Source: Roseiterribacter gracilis (GTDB lineage Bacteria > Pseudomonadota > Alphaproteobacteria > BOG-932 > Roseiterribacteraceae). From it: DNA of 64,000 nucleotides. Where the stretch lies: NCBI GenBank assembly GCA_018332375.1, contig BOPV01000001.1:1612001-1676000 (forward strand), given 5' to 3'. The notes beneath the pieces were generated by a model, which saw only the letters and a list, made by a program, of their open reading frames with translations, was not told where the DNA came from and did not search any database. A program made the translations under genes and the position numbers. Below, in pieces: positions 1 through 8,397 of the stretch. How positions within the stretch are numbered: the stretch's first letter is position 1; each line of letters starts with the position of its first letter.

Positions 1-363
1 CGCGAAATAGTCGTTGGCTTGATCGGCGTCGACGGGAATGCCGCCCTCGCCTGCGATCACCGTGGTTACGCCCATGCGCAGCTTGTTTTCAGCCGCGCCA
101 TTCTTGCGCAACACGCCGCCCGACTGGTCCATCATGTCGATGAAGCCGGGCGACACGAAGCGGCCGCGCGCATCGATTTCGCGCGCACCCTTGCCCGCTA
201 CGACACCGAGCTTGGCGATCCGGTCGCCTTTGACCGCAACGTCACCACGCACCCAGGGATTGCCCGCACCGTCGAGGATCTTCGCGTTGCGGATGACGAG
301 GTCGTAGTCCTGCGCTGCCGCTGAACTCGTCAGCAGCAGCGCAGCCAAAAGCGTACGGATCAT
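1..363 (-). CDS. N-acyl-D-amino-acid deacylase family amidohydrolase (N-terminal part, runs off the window)
   Basis: Only the first 121 residues are inside the window. They begin with a signal peptide (MIRTLLAALLLTSSAAAQ), followed by 'DLVIRNAKILDGAGNPW', the N-terminal beta-sandwich of amidohydrolases, and 'VSPGFIDMMDQSG', the place where most family members have the metal-binding HxHxD-type motif. 'MGVTTVIAGEGG' follows. Known of the family: D-aminoacylases and related amidohydrolases remove acyl groups from D-amino acids or cleave dipeptides. The start lies 9 nt after the stop of the upstream serine hydrolase, so it is probably the last visible gene of a six-gene minus-strand operon. The first histidine of the metal motif looks replaced (M-D-Q-S rather than H-x-H/H-x-D), which is common in the exported 'amidohydrolase family' members. 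The exact substrate cannot be judged from a partial gene. Confidence 0.72.
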   Translation of the reverse strand, partial: MIRTLLAALLLTSSAAAQDYDLVIRNAKILDGAGNPWVRGDVAVKGDRIAKLGVVAGKGAREIDARGRFVSPGFIDMMDQSGGVLRKNGAAENKLRMGVTTVIAGEGGIPVDADQANDYFA

Positions 364-372
364 TTCTTCGCG

Positions 373-1947
373 CTATTTTCTTGCTGGGGGGACCGGCCGG
401 AGTTCGAGGTCGTGATAGTCCCAGCTGAAGTCTGCGATCGGCGACACGGCTTTCATCGTGATGCGCTCGATATTGCCTTCAGGTCCCATCTGGAACGTAA
501 CGTAGGCAGGCTCCATCGACTTGTCGTTCCACACCGTCTTGAACGTGTCGTACTGGAAATGCTCCAGCGTACCGACCATGCCCGGCGTGCGCGTGAAGTC
601 GATGCTGAGCTTGCCGCCATTGTCTTTGATGTTGATCGGCCCGTACCAGACGTCGGCATAGTTGCCGGCGTAGCGCGCAACCGGCAGCGACGGACCGACC
701 TTGGCCGGCTCGGCCTGCTTCTTCTCCAGCGCCGCGAGCGCGTTGGCCGCGCGCTCTTTGCGGAAGGCCGGCACGATCGTGCCCCAATCGACCTTCGGCA
801 GGCCAAGATAATAATCGAGCAGCTCGTACTGCGTGGCGAGAAGCTGCGCGCCGTCTTCGGCGTTTTCGAGGATCGAGAAGGCGACGTTCTTTTCCGGAAT
901 CAGCACCACCGTCGCGATCTGTCCCAGCACCGCACCGCCATGCTGGATGATCTTGTGACCGCGCCAATCCTGCACCGTCCAACCCAGCGCGTAGCTGCTG
1001 AATTGCGGCGCCGACGGCGCCATCGCACCTTGCGCGCGGCCGGTCGGCAGATTGATGTGCGGTTTCCACATTTCCTCAGCCTGTTTTTCGCTGAAGAGAG
1101 CTTTGCCGTCGGGCAGCTTGCCCTTGTTCAGTTGGATCAGCAGCCACTTCGCCATGTCGTTGGCGCTGATGGCGAGACCGCCGGCCGGTGCAGCGGCGCG
1201 GCCGAGACCTTTTTCGTCCAGAACCGTGAGATCACCCATGCCGCGGATCGGACCGCCCAGGCGCGCATGCGGGAAGGCATGATCGGGCGACTTGATTTGA
1301 TCTGCTTCGTCGGTGGTCGACTTCAACATGCCCGCGGGTTTGAACACGCGGTCGCGCACAAACACTTCCCAGGTCTGGCCCGTCACCGCTTCGATCAACT
1401 GACCTGCAACCATGTACAGCACGTTGTCGTAGGCGTAGGCGCTGCGGAAACTCGTCGCCGGCTTGATATAGCGCAGTGCATGCACCGCTTCGGCGCGCGT
1501 ACGGTTGGTGGTCGGCACGAACATCAAATCGCCGGCGCCAAGACCGAGACCGCTGCGATGGACCAGCAGGTCGCGGATTGTGATTTCGCGCGTGACCCAC
1601 GGGTCGTACATCTGAAAGCCGGGCAGACGATCGGTGACTTTGTCGTCCCAGGCGATCTTGCCTTCATCGACCAGGATCGCGAGCGCGGCGGCGGTAAAGG
1701 CTTTGCCGGTCGATCCGGTCGAGAAGATCGTATCGGCGGTCACCTTGTCGTTGGTGCCGTTCTTGCGCACGCCATAGCCCTTGGCGAGCGTGACTTTGCC
1801 GTCCTCGACGATGGCGATCGCCATGCCGGGCGTACCGACTTCTTTGAGACGCGCCTCGATGCGCGCGTCGAATCCTTCGGGCGGTGCGGCGAGCGCAGTC
1901 CCAGCCAACAGCAGCGAGGTCAGAGCAACAACGTTACGCAACAGCAT
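373..1947 (-). CDS. Exported serine hydrolase, beta-lactamase/D-aminopeptidase (class C fold) family
   Basis: 524 residues with an N-terminal signal peptide (cut near 'ALA-APPEG'). The class C beta-lactamase/DD-peptidase triad motifs are visible: S79-T-G-K82 (SxxK), a Y-x-N tripeptide in 'YAYDNVLYM' near residue 173, and 'QHGG' near residue 335. The C-terminal ~120 residues form an extra beta-rich domain of the kind attached to many such hydrolases (DUF3471-like). Known of the family: DD-carboxypeptidases, D-aminopeptidases and esterases share this fold. Inferred: a periplasmic peptidase acting on D-residue peptides, because the operon also carries a dipeptide epimerase, two transporters and a D-aminoacylase. 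It overlaps the upstream YkvI-like gene by 14 nt, which suggests translational coupling. Beta-lactam resistance is not implied by the fold alone. Confidence 0.85.
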   Translation of the reverse strand: MLLRNVVALTSLLLAGTALAAPPEGFDARIEARLKEVGTPGMAIAIVEDGKVTLAKGYGVRKNGTNDKVTADTIFSTGSTGKAFTAAALAILVDEGKIAWDDKVTDRLPGFQMYDPWVTREITIRDLLVHRSGLGLGAGDLMFVPTTNRTRAEAVHALRYIKPATSFRSAYAYDNVLYMVAGQLIEAVTGQTWEVFVRDRVFKPAGMLKSTTDEADQIKSPDHAFPHARLGGPIRGMGDLTVLDEKGLGRAAAPAGGLAISANDMAKWLLIQLNKGKLPDGKALFSEKQAEEMWKPHINLPTGRAQGAMAPSAPQFSSYALGWTVQDWRGHKIIQHGGAVLGQIATVVLIPEKNVAFSILENAEDGAQLLATQYELLDYYLGLPKVDWGTIVPAFRKERAANALAALEKKQAEPAKVGPSLPVARYAGNYADVWYGPINIKDNGGKLSIDFTRTPGMVGTLEHFQYDTFKTVWNDKSMEPAYVTFQMGPEGNIERITMKAVSPIADFSWDYHDLELRPVPPARK

Positions 1948-3043
1948 GCGTTTTCTCCTTGCGCAAACGCCACACGCCGTACGTCAACAGCGGCAGCACA
2001 TAGATGGTGAGGAAGATGTAAGCGAGCGCGCGATAGCCCTGCGCGATCAACGCGACCAGGCCGAACCGGTCGGCCAGAAACACAGACCCGATTAGCACGG
2101 TGCAGGCGATCGCCAACCGCGCGCGATTTTTCAGAACCTTGTTGCGGCGCGCCTGATAGGCCGATGCGATGCGTTCGTTGATCGCGTGCACCGCACCGGT
2201 GCCGCTTTCCAGCAGCGCCGAGAAAATCATGATCTGAAACAGAAAGTGGAAGACCGGCAGGTTCAACTTCTGCAGCAGAAAGTCGGACGGGAGCGTCTCG
2301 TTCGCGACTTCGGGATAGTAGGCGACCATGCAGATGAAGAAGAGCAAGGCCGGGATCATCGCCAGCGGTCCCGCCACCGCGCCTGCGATCACTGCGTCAC
2401 GGCGTCCAGTCATGTGGCGCATCACCGGCAGGATCACGACTGCGCCAATGATGTTGTAGCCGGCATAGGTGAGACCGCCGAGCGCCCAGCCCGTCATCGG
2501 CACAGTCAGCGCGAATTTCTCGGCGACACGATCGCCGAAATGCGTCAGCGCCAGAACGACGAAAACGGCGTAGACGCCGTAAAGCAGGAACGACACCCAT
2601 TTGAACAGCTGCTCGACCGACTCATTGCCGAACGTGGCAAAGGTCGCGATGCCTGCCACCAGGCACAGCGAACCGAGCAGCTTGGGCCAGCCGAACAGCA
2701 CCTCGCCGATTGCGCCTGCCGCAGCACCGAACACGGCCAGGATCAGCACGATGAACAGAAGGTACGACGCTTCGAACACGATCATGCCCGGCGTGCCGAG
2801 CAGCTTTTGGAAGAAGGTGCGGTAATCGCGAGCGCCGGTCTGGAACGCGAACAGGAAGGTCGCGACGCAAACCGCGCTCCAAATGATCGTCGCCAACACC
2901 ATCGCAGTGACGCCGCCCCACGGACCGCTCGGCAGAAAGAACTCCACCAGCTCGCGACCGGTCGCATAACCGCCGCCGATCACCACCGCTTTGAACGCGA
3001 GGCCGGGCAGCACGAACCGTTGAAAGCGTGTCGGAGTCGTCAT
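1934..3043 (-). CDS. YkvI-like membrane transporter (APC/LeuT-fold superfamily, COG3814 type)
   Basis: 369 residues with about ten hydrophobic segments. The N-terminus 'LPGLAFKAVVIGGGYATGRE' has the glycine-rich broken first helix and the GGGYATGRE signature of the YkvI group. Later comes 'GTGAVHAINERI', also characteristic. Known: YkvI proteins are uncharacterised relatives of amino-acid/sodium symporters. Inferred: uptake or export of an amino acid or short peptide product released by the neighbouring hydrolases. The start overlaps the stop of the POT gene in an ATGA arrangement (3040-3043), and its own 3' end overlaps the next gene by 14 nt, so the three genes are almost certainly co-transcribed. 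Substrate unknown. Confidence 0.75.
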   Translation of the reverse strand: MTTPTRFQRFVLPGLAFKAVVIGGGYATGRELVEFFLPSGPWGGVTAMVLATIIWSAVCVATFLFAFQTGARDYRTFFQKLLGTPGMIVFEASYLLFIVLILAVFGAAAGAIGEVLFGWPKLLGSLCLVAGIATFATFGNESVEQLFKWVSFLLYGVYAVFVVLALTHFGDRVAEKFALTVPMTGWALGGLTYAGYNIIGAVVILPVMRHMTGRRDAVIAGAVAGPLAMIPALLFFICMVAYYPEVANETLPSDFLLQKLNLPVFHFLFQIMIFSALLESGTGAVHAINERIASAYQARRNKVLKNRARLAIACTVLIGSVFLADRFGLVALIAQGYRALAYIFLTIYVLPLLTYGVWRLRKEKTHAVA

Positions 3044-4362
3044 GTCGTGATCTCACCAGCCTGCTGCAGGCGTATTGCATTGGCCGCGTCGGCGCGGCGT
3101 GTCGGACGATCGAGCAGAAACAGAAACGCGCCGGAGATCGCGGACAAGGCCGCCATCAGCGCGAAGAATTGTGCGTTGGTGAGAATGCTGAACAGCGCAC
3201 CGACCGGGCCGCTCGCGAGATAGCCGATGAAGGCAGCGAAGAACCAGGCAGCGATTGCGGTGGCGGCGAAACCGACCGGTGCCAGACGCGCGAACAGGCC
3301 AAGCCCGACCGGCAGAATGTACAGCTCGCCCACCGTCAACCAGACGAAGAAGATGACGGCCCAGATCCAGCTCGCAGGCCTGCCGCTTTGCACGCTGAGA
3401 TAGGAGACCAGCGCCAGCATCAGAAACGACGCAGCGACAATCCAGGTGCCCGTCGCCATTTTGACTGCAGGTGTTTTCTCAGCGCCCTTCTTGGCCTTGC
3501 GCGTCCAATGCGCGATCAGCACCGGCGTGAAGGCGAAGACGACCAGCGGGTTCAGCGCTTGAAACCAGGTCATCGGAATATCGAAGCCACCGACGCTGCG
3601 ATCGACCGACTGATCGATCCACAACGCGACAGTGTTGCCGAGCTGTCCGTAGACGGCGCGGAAGATCACCACCACCAGCACGATCAGGAACATCAAGATC
3701 AAGGTGCGGCGCGCTTCCGCGTCACGCTGGCGCGCGGCGACTTTCTTTTGCACCTCGCGCGGCGGTTCGGGCGGCAGATAGTGACGGCCGGCGAAGATAT
3801 AAATCGCCATGCCGCAGCAGATGCCGATGCCGGCGGCGCCAAAGCCCCAATGCCAGCCATAGACCTCGCCCAACGTTCCGCACACGAACGGTGCGAGGAA
3901 GGCGCCGAGATTGATGCCGACGTAATAGATGTTGTAAGCGCCGCCGCGGCGCGGATCGTTGGCTGGATAGAGTCCGTTGATCTGCGACGCCAGGCTGGGA
4001 AGAAACAACCCGTTCCCCAGCGCCACCGCGCATAGCGCGACGTAGAACAACGGCTCGAACGTCATCATGAAATGGCCGCACGCCATGATGCCGCCCCCGA
4101 TCAACACCGCGCGCCGCTTGCCGAGCCAGCGATCGGCGATGGCGCCGCCGATGATCGGCGTGCCGTAGATGAACGCGATGTAGAGACCGTAGATGAACGA
4201 GGCTTGCTGCTGGCCGATCAGCAGCTGCTTGGTCATGTAATAAACCAGCAGCGTTCGCATGCCGTAATACGAGAACTGCTCCCACATCTCGGTGAGAAAC
4301 AGAATCGTCAAACCGCGCGGCTGGCCGAACCAAGTTTTCGACAGCGCCGCGCCTTCTGTCAT
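3040..4362 (-). CDS. POT/PTR2-family proton-dependent di-/tripeptide transporter
   Basis: 440 residues from the ATG at 4362, chosen because it forms an ATGA overlap with the upstream epimerase stop. An in-frame ATG at 4389 would add nine residues. About twelve membrane segments are present. TM1 carries 'TEMWEQFSYYGMR', the POT ExxERFxYYG signature with the Arg replaced by Gln (E25, E28, Q29). 'GGAIADRWLGKRR' is the MFS loop-2/3 motif, and 'NIYYVGINLGAFLAP' matches the POT TM5 signature. Known: POTs import di- and tripeptides with protons across the inner membrane. Inferred: brings in dipeptides (possibly L-Ala-D-Glu type) for the epimerase encoded just upstream. The ExxEQ variant could alter proton coupling. 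Confidence 0.88.
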   Translation of the reverse strand: MTEGAALSKTWFGQPRGLTILFLTEMWEQFSYYGMRTLLVYYMTKQLLIGQQQASFIYGLYIAFIYGTPIIGGAIADRWLGKRRAVLIGGGIMACGHFMMTFEPLFYVALCAVALGNGLFLPSLASQINGLYPANDPRRGGAYNIYYVGINLGAFLAPFVCGTLGEVYGWHWGFGAAGIGICCGMAIYIFAGRHYLPPEPPREVQKKVAARQRDAEARRTLILMFLIVLVVVIFRAVYGQLGNTVALWIDQSVDRSVGGFDIPMTWFQALNPLVVFAFTPVLIAHWTRKAKKGAEKTPAVKMATGTWIVAASFLMLALVSYLSVQSGRPASWIWAVIFFVWLTVGELYILPVGLGLFARLAPVGFAATAIAAWFFAAFIGYLASGPVGALFSILTNAQFFALMAALSAISGAFLFLLDRPTRRADAANAIRLQQAGEITT

Positions 4363-5369
4363 GCCGGCACGCGCACCTTGGATCCCCACATCGTCTCGTC
4401 GCAGAAGACGTAGCCGTCGTCGTAGGTCAGGGCGGGATCGCGGTCTTGCGTGATGAAGATCGGCGCGTCGAGATCAACGAAGTCGCACAGCTGCGCCAGC
4501 ACGAAGGCCGGCGCCATCGCCCAGCTCGAACCGACCATGTTGCCGACCATGACTTTCAAGCCGAGACGGCGTGCTTCGCGGGCCATCAGCAAGCCTTCGG
4601 TGAGGCCGCCGCTTTTGTCGAGCTTGATGTTGATGACGTCGAACCGTCCGACCGCGCCCGGCACGTCGGCCAGCGACAGAATGCTTTCGTCGCCCGCGAC
4701 CGGCATCGGTGCGCGCAACCCTTCGTGATCGGCTTCGCGGCCCCGCGCGAATGGCTGCTCCAGCAGGCCGATCTTTGCTTCGACCAGCACCGGCATCAGC
4801 CGTTGCAGACTGTCGCGGGTGAAGCCCTGGTTGCCGTCGACGCCAAGCCAGACGTCGGGACGCGCAGCGCGAATTGCGCGCACGCGCTGCCCGTCCAGCA
4901 CCGGATCGCCGGTCAGTTTGATTTTGATCGCACGCGCCTGCGCGTACGATTTCGCAACCGCCGCCATCTTTTCGGGTTCGTCGGCGCCGCAGGTGAAGGT
5001 GGTGATCTTCTTTTGCGGCCGGTCGATCCCCGCCATCTGCCACACTGGCGTGTTGGTCAGCTGCGCTTCCAATTCCCAGATCGCGCAATCGACCGCGTTG
5101 CGCGCGCCGCCCGGCGGCAGAACCGCACGCAGCGCATCGCGTGAAATGCCGCTTTCGATTGCGTCGCGCGCCGCTTCAATGCGCGCGACCATGCCGGGCG
5201 GCTCGTCTTTCATGTAATAGACGCCGCCCGCCTCGCCGCGCCCTTCGGCTGCACCTTCGCGCAGCCGAACGACGACGACTTCGACATCGGTGAAGACGTA
5301 GCCGGAAATCCGGAACGGCGCCTTCAATTGCAGCTTCTCGATCGCAACGTCGAGCGTGCGGCGTTTCAT
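4359..5369 (-). CDS. Dipeptide epimerase (enolase superfamily, L-Ala-D/L-Glu epimerase type)
   Basis: 336 residues from the ATG at 5369. The open frame extends 54 codons further upstream, but that stretch overlaps the preceding gene and looks unlike the family N-terminus. The muconate-lactonising subgroup catalytic set is readable: the KxK in 'AIKIKLTG', metal ligands D in 'LGVDGNQGF', E in 'GLLEQPF' and D in 'AGDES', then the second catalytic Lys in 'NIKLDKSGG'. The C-terminal 'DLDAPIFI' also fits dipeptide epimerases. Known: these cytosolic enzymes invert the alpha carbon of the second residue of a dipeptide, often during recycling of murein peptides. It is coupled by overlap to the POT transporter, which supports a role on imported dipeptides. 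The exact dipeptide specificity cannot be read from sequence. Confidence 0.87.
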   Translation of the reverse strand: MKRRTLDVAIEKLQLKAPFRISGYVFTDVEVVVVRLREGAAEGRGEAGGVYYMKDEPPGMVARIEAARDAIESGISRDALRAVLPPGGARNAVDCAIWELEAQLTNTPVWQMAGIDRPQKKITTFTCGADEPEKMAAVAKSYAQARAIKIKLTGDPVLDGQRVRAIRAARPDVWLGVDGNQGFTRDSLQRLMPVLVEAKIGLLEQPFARGREADHEGLRAPMPVAGDESILSLADVPGAVGRFDVINIKLDKSGGLTEGLLMAREARRLGLKVMVGNMVGSSWAMAPAFVLAQLCDFVDLDAPIFITQDRDPALTYDDGYVFCDETMWGSKVRVPA

Positions 5370-5392
5370 GACGTCAGACCCCTCTTCGCTGA

Positions 5393-7390
5393 TCAGTACA
5401 AGGTGCTGATGACGAGCAGCTTGAAGGTGAAGGCGACGTAGAAGATCACCAGCGACGCCACGACCAGAACCACGCTCCAGATCTTGGCGAACAGGCTGCG
5501 ATTGCCGGTGAAGACTTGCTGCGCGTTCCACGCCGCAATCACCACCGTGCCGACAAAGAACAACCAGCCCGCGATCTGCAGCAGGGTCAGGCGACCGTCA
5601 TAATGGTCGGCCGGATTGGCGCTGTAGCCGAGCGCGCTCGTCATCGTGAACCAACCGTACCAAACCAGCAGGTTCAGCACCGCGACGATACGCATGGCGC
5701 GATAGGACTGCGCCGCCTGGCCGCGCAAAGCGAACGGTGCGCGGTAGTTGCGACGCACCAGCGCCTGGACCGGCCACAGAAGAACGGTCAGCGCCAATGC
5801 CACCATCGATCCGATCAGAACCGGCTGGATCCAACGCGTCGACGTCGCGACCGGCGTGCGATCCCACATCATGAACGGCGACACACCGTCAAAGCTGTAG
5901 CGCACGACCTGGTTGCCTTCGACCTTGGCCGACAGGCGCGTCTTGCCGTCCTTGTCGCGCCACACGAACGGAGCGGTCTCGACCCATTTCTTGGGCGCGC
6001 CACCGATCGTGTTGGAGCCGACGATGGTGATCGTGTTGTCGGGGTTGGCGACGACCTTGGTCTGGCCGAACAGGCGCAGCGCCGCGAGGAACGTCGTGTG
6101 GAAACGACGCGACACATCATACGTGCCCGCAATCATCTGCGCATGTTGTGCAGCGGTCGCCGGCTCGACGGTGGCGTTGGCGCCCGGGAACTCGCCCGGG
6201 AAATAGCGGTCACCGAATTTCTGCAACAGCTCGGCCCGAACCGGACCGACGCCGCCGTCGCGGCCGGTGCTGTTGGCCGAGAAGAAGATGCCGACATTGT
6301 CGTCGAGGAACAGATTCAGTTCGCTGTGGAACATCGTCGTGTCGCCACCATGGCTGATCACGCGATGGCCGTTCACGTCATGCTCGTAGAAGCCCAGTTC
6401 CATCCGGTTGACCACCGGCAACACCGTATACGGCGTGTTGTGCATCATCTTGGCGGTTTCGGGCTTCAGGATCTGCGCTCCGTTGAAGGTGCCGTCCTGC
6501 AGATGCGCGATCATGAACTTGCCCATGTCGGCGCCGGTCGCGGCCAAGCTGCCCGCCGGTGCAAGCGACACGATTTCATACGGCCGCGGCGGTGCAGATC
6601 CCTGCACGTAGCCTTTGCTCATCAACTTCATGACGTGTTCGGGCAGCGGCTGGCGGAACGACGAATTCGTCATGCCCAGCGGCTGGAGAATCGCCTGGTC
6701 GAGATAGTCGTCGAACGTCTTTCCCGACACGCGCTGGATGATGTAGCCGGCCAGGCCCGTCGCCCAGTTGGAGTAGGCCGGCGTGCTGCCCGGCGCATAG
6801 ACGCGCGCGGGGATGTAGCGCTTCAGCACTTTTTCCAGGCCGGTATTGTCGATGTTCGAAGTGATCAAACCTTTGTTTGATTCTTCGAAGCCGCCGGTAT
6901 GCGTGAGGATGTTGCGCAGCGTGACCGGCTTGTCCCAGCCATCAGCGGGAATCTTGAAGTCGAGATAGGTGTTCACGTCCTTGTCGAGATCGAGCTTGCC
7001 CTGCTCGACCAGCTGCATCACCGCGGTCCAGACGAACAGTTTCGACACCGAGCCGGGACGGAACGCTGTGCGTTCGGGATCGACCGGCGTCTTCGCCGCA
7101 ACGTCGGCATAGCCGTAGCCTTTTTGCAGCAGCACCTTGCCGTCTTTGACGATGACGACGACAGCGCCCGCAACGTCGCCCTTCTGCAGCGCGTACGGCA
7201 TGTAGCCGTCGAGCCAGACTTCGGCGTCGGCGGCGGTCAGCGGCCGCACCGCCGGATTCGCCGTATCGGTCGGACCCTGCGTCTCGGTTTTCGGGGCCGG
7301 CGGCGGAACGCTTGGGCTCTGCTGCGCCGTCGCCACACCCGCACACGCCAACGCGCCCACACAGGCGAGCGCCATCGCAAATGACCGCAT
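5393..7390 (-). CDS. Exported serine hydrolase (class C beta-lactamase fold) with C-terminal membrane domain
   Basis: 665 residues. The ATG at 7390 is preferred because it starts a clear signal peptide (MRSFAMALACVGALACAGVATA); the frame stays open upstream but there is no family similarity there. A proline-rich linker leads to the hydrolase domain with 'RPGSVSKLF' (SxxK), 'PAYSNWATG' (YxN) and 'ISHGG' (HGG). After a beta-rich region, the last ~150 residues contain about four hydrophobic segments, so the catalytic domain is tethered outside the inner membrane. Known: the architecture of a PBP4*/FmtA-like hydrolase with a C-terminal TM bundle recurs in many proteobacteria, without a firmly known substrate. 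First gene of the operon, 43 codons' worth of sequence from a promoter-like element. Confidence 0.85.
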   Translation of the reverse strand: MRSFAMALACVGALACAGVATAQQSPSVPPPAPKTETQGPTDTANPAVRPLTAADAEVWLDGYMPYALQKGDVAGAVVVIVKDGKVLLQKGYGYADVAAKTPVDPERTAFRPGSVSKLFVWTAVMQLVEQGKLDLDKDVNTYLDFKIPADGWDKPVTLRNILTHTGGFEESNKGLITSNIDNTGLEKVLKRYIPARVYAPGSTPAYSNWATGLAGYIIQRVSGKTFDDYLDQAILQPLGMTNSSFRQPLPEHVMKLMSKGYVQGSAPPRPYEIVSLAPAGSLAATGADMGKFMIAHLQDGTFNGAQILKPETAKMMHNTPYTVLPVVNRMELGFYEHDVNGHRVISHGGDTTMFHSELNLFLDDNVGIFFSANSTGRDGGVGPVRAELLQKFGDRYFPGEFPGANATVEPATAAQHAQMIAGTYDVSRRFHTTFLAALRLFGQTKVVANPDNTITIVGSNTIGGAPKKWVETAPFVWRDKDGKTRLSAKVEGNQVVRYSFDGVSPFMMWDRTPVATSTRWIQPVLIGSMVALALTVLLWPVQALVRRNYRAPFALRGQAAQSYRAMRIVAVLNLLVWYGWFTMTSALGYSANPADHYDGRLTLLQIAGWLFFVGTVVIAAWNAQQVFTGNRSLFAKIWSVVLVVASLVIFYVAFTFKLLVISTLY

Positions 7391-7439
7391 CGAAGCCCCC
7401 GAAATTTTTGCCGTCTGTAAAAAACGGCTTTCTGTTTCG

Positions 7440-7470
7440 GCTATAGTGATCCTGATTGGAAAATTGTCAA
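7440..7470 (-). promoter_or_regulatory. Sigma70-like promoter for the peptide-utilisation operon
   Basis: On the minus strand a perfect TTGACA (7465-7470) is followed after 17-19 nt by CTATAG/TATAGC (7440-7446), giving a probable start about 45-50 nt before the ATG at 7390. The 5' leader contains a small hairpin, GCCGT...ACGGC (about 7409-7427). The 275-nt gap 7391-7665 also has to hold the promoter of the divergent XRE-cupin regulator, which may act here; I could not pick out a clear dyad operator. Confidence 0.55.
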
Positions 7471-7665
7471 ATGCTCGTCCGGACCTATTTCGAAGCCGGA
7501 AACGCTGTCGAAAACGAAGTTTCTGGGCGCGCTTTTGCAGGCGAGAATCGCGCAAGATCTGATAAGGAAATTCGCACGCGCCGGTCCAAGGGGGCGGCGA
7601 TCTACCGGGAGAAACGTCCTGAGCAGGACATTTGAAACATTGTCGCCGGCGCGCGAGGTCCCTTC

Positions 7666-8397
7666 GTGGTGAGCGCGCGCCCAACATTGGGTGGCCTGCT
7701 GCGCGGTCTTCGCGCGCGCCACAACTGGACGCTCAAGGAAATGAGTCAGCGCACCGGCATCCCGGTCTCGACCTTATCCAAGGTCGAGCATGACCGTCTG
7801 ACCCTGACCTACGACAAGCTGCTGCAGTTAAGCGAAAAGCTGAATCTGCGCATGTCGGAATTGTTCGCCGAACCAAACGAGGCGGCCGAACAAGCCGTCA
7901 CGGCGCGGCGCAGCATCGGCCGCGAAGATCAAGCGATCCGCGTCAACACGCCGAACTACGATTACTTCTATCTGTGCCCGGAGTTGCGCCACAAACGCAT
8001 GATCCCTGCGCTCGTACAGATCCGCGCCAAAAGCCTCGAAGAATTCGGCGAGCTGGTGCGCCATGCCGGCGAAGAATTCGTCTATGTCGTCGAAGGCCGC
8101 GTGCGCGTGCACACCGAGTTCTACGATCCGATCGAACTTAGCCGCGGCGAGTCGATCTATATCGATTCCAACATGGGCCACGCCTATGTCTGCGCCGACG
8201 GCTGCGACCAGGCGGTCATGCTGGGCGTCTGTTCCAGCGCCGAAGAAGGCTTGATGGAATCGCTGCTGACGATGCACGGCGACGAAGCGGCAGCCGATAC
8301 GCCGATCACCATCACCGATCCGACGCGCGGCGCACCGCGCCGTGTCGCGCCGCGTCGCTTGACCGAAGTTGCCAAACGGAAAAAGGCGCGCGGCTAG
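7666..8397 (+). CDS. XRE-family transcriptional regulator with C-terminal cupin sensor domain
   Basis: 243 residues starting at a GTG (a second GTG follows directly). Residues ~8-65 form a lambda-repressor-like helix-turn-helix ('MSQRTGIPVSTLSKVEHDR'). Residues ~110-190 are a cupin barrel, seen in 'HAGEEFVYVVEGRVRVHTE' and 'GESIYIDSNMGHAYV', with the two His and Glu residues available as metal or ligand contacts. The tail is basic. Known: XRE-cupin proteins (PuuR, SutR-like) are ligand-responsive regulators, often of amino-acid or polyamine catabolism. It is transcribed away from the peptide-utilisation operon and probably controls it. Its stop overlaps the convergent LutC stop on the palindrome CTAG (8394-8397), so it is also physically next to the lactate operon. 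Confidence 0.85.
   Translation: MVSARPTLGGLLRGLRARHNWTLKEMSQRTGIPVSTLSKVEHDRLTLTYDKLLQLSEKLNLRMSELFAEPNEAAEQAVTARRSIGREDQAIRVNTPNYDYFYLCPELRHKRMIPALVQIRAKSLEEFGELVRHAGEEFVYVVEGRVRVHTEFYDPIELSRGESIYIDSNMGHAYVCADGCDQAVMLGVCSSAEEGLMESLLTMHGDEAAADTPITITDPTRGAPRRVAPRRLTEVAKRKKARG

Noticed and set aside
373..1947. Beta-lactamase resistance gene
   Set aside because: The fold is shared with DD-peptidases and esterases, and the operon context points to peptide use, not antibiotic resistance.
412..2010. Long open frame on the plus strand opposite the first serine hydrolase
   Set aside because: It is an Arg/His-rich mirror of a real high-GC gene with signal peptide and catalytic motifs on the other strand, and has no motif of its own.
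4363..4389. Earlier start of the POT gene
   Set aside because: The ATG at 4362 forms the same ATGA coupling seen elsewhere in the operon and the extra nine residues are not family-like.
5370..5531. 54-codon extension of the epimerase gene
   Set aside because: It overlaps the preceding hydrolase gene and encodes sequence unlike the enolase capping domain.
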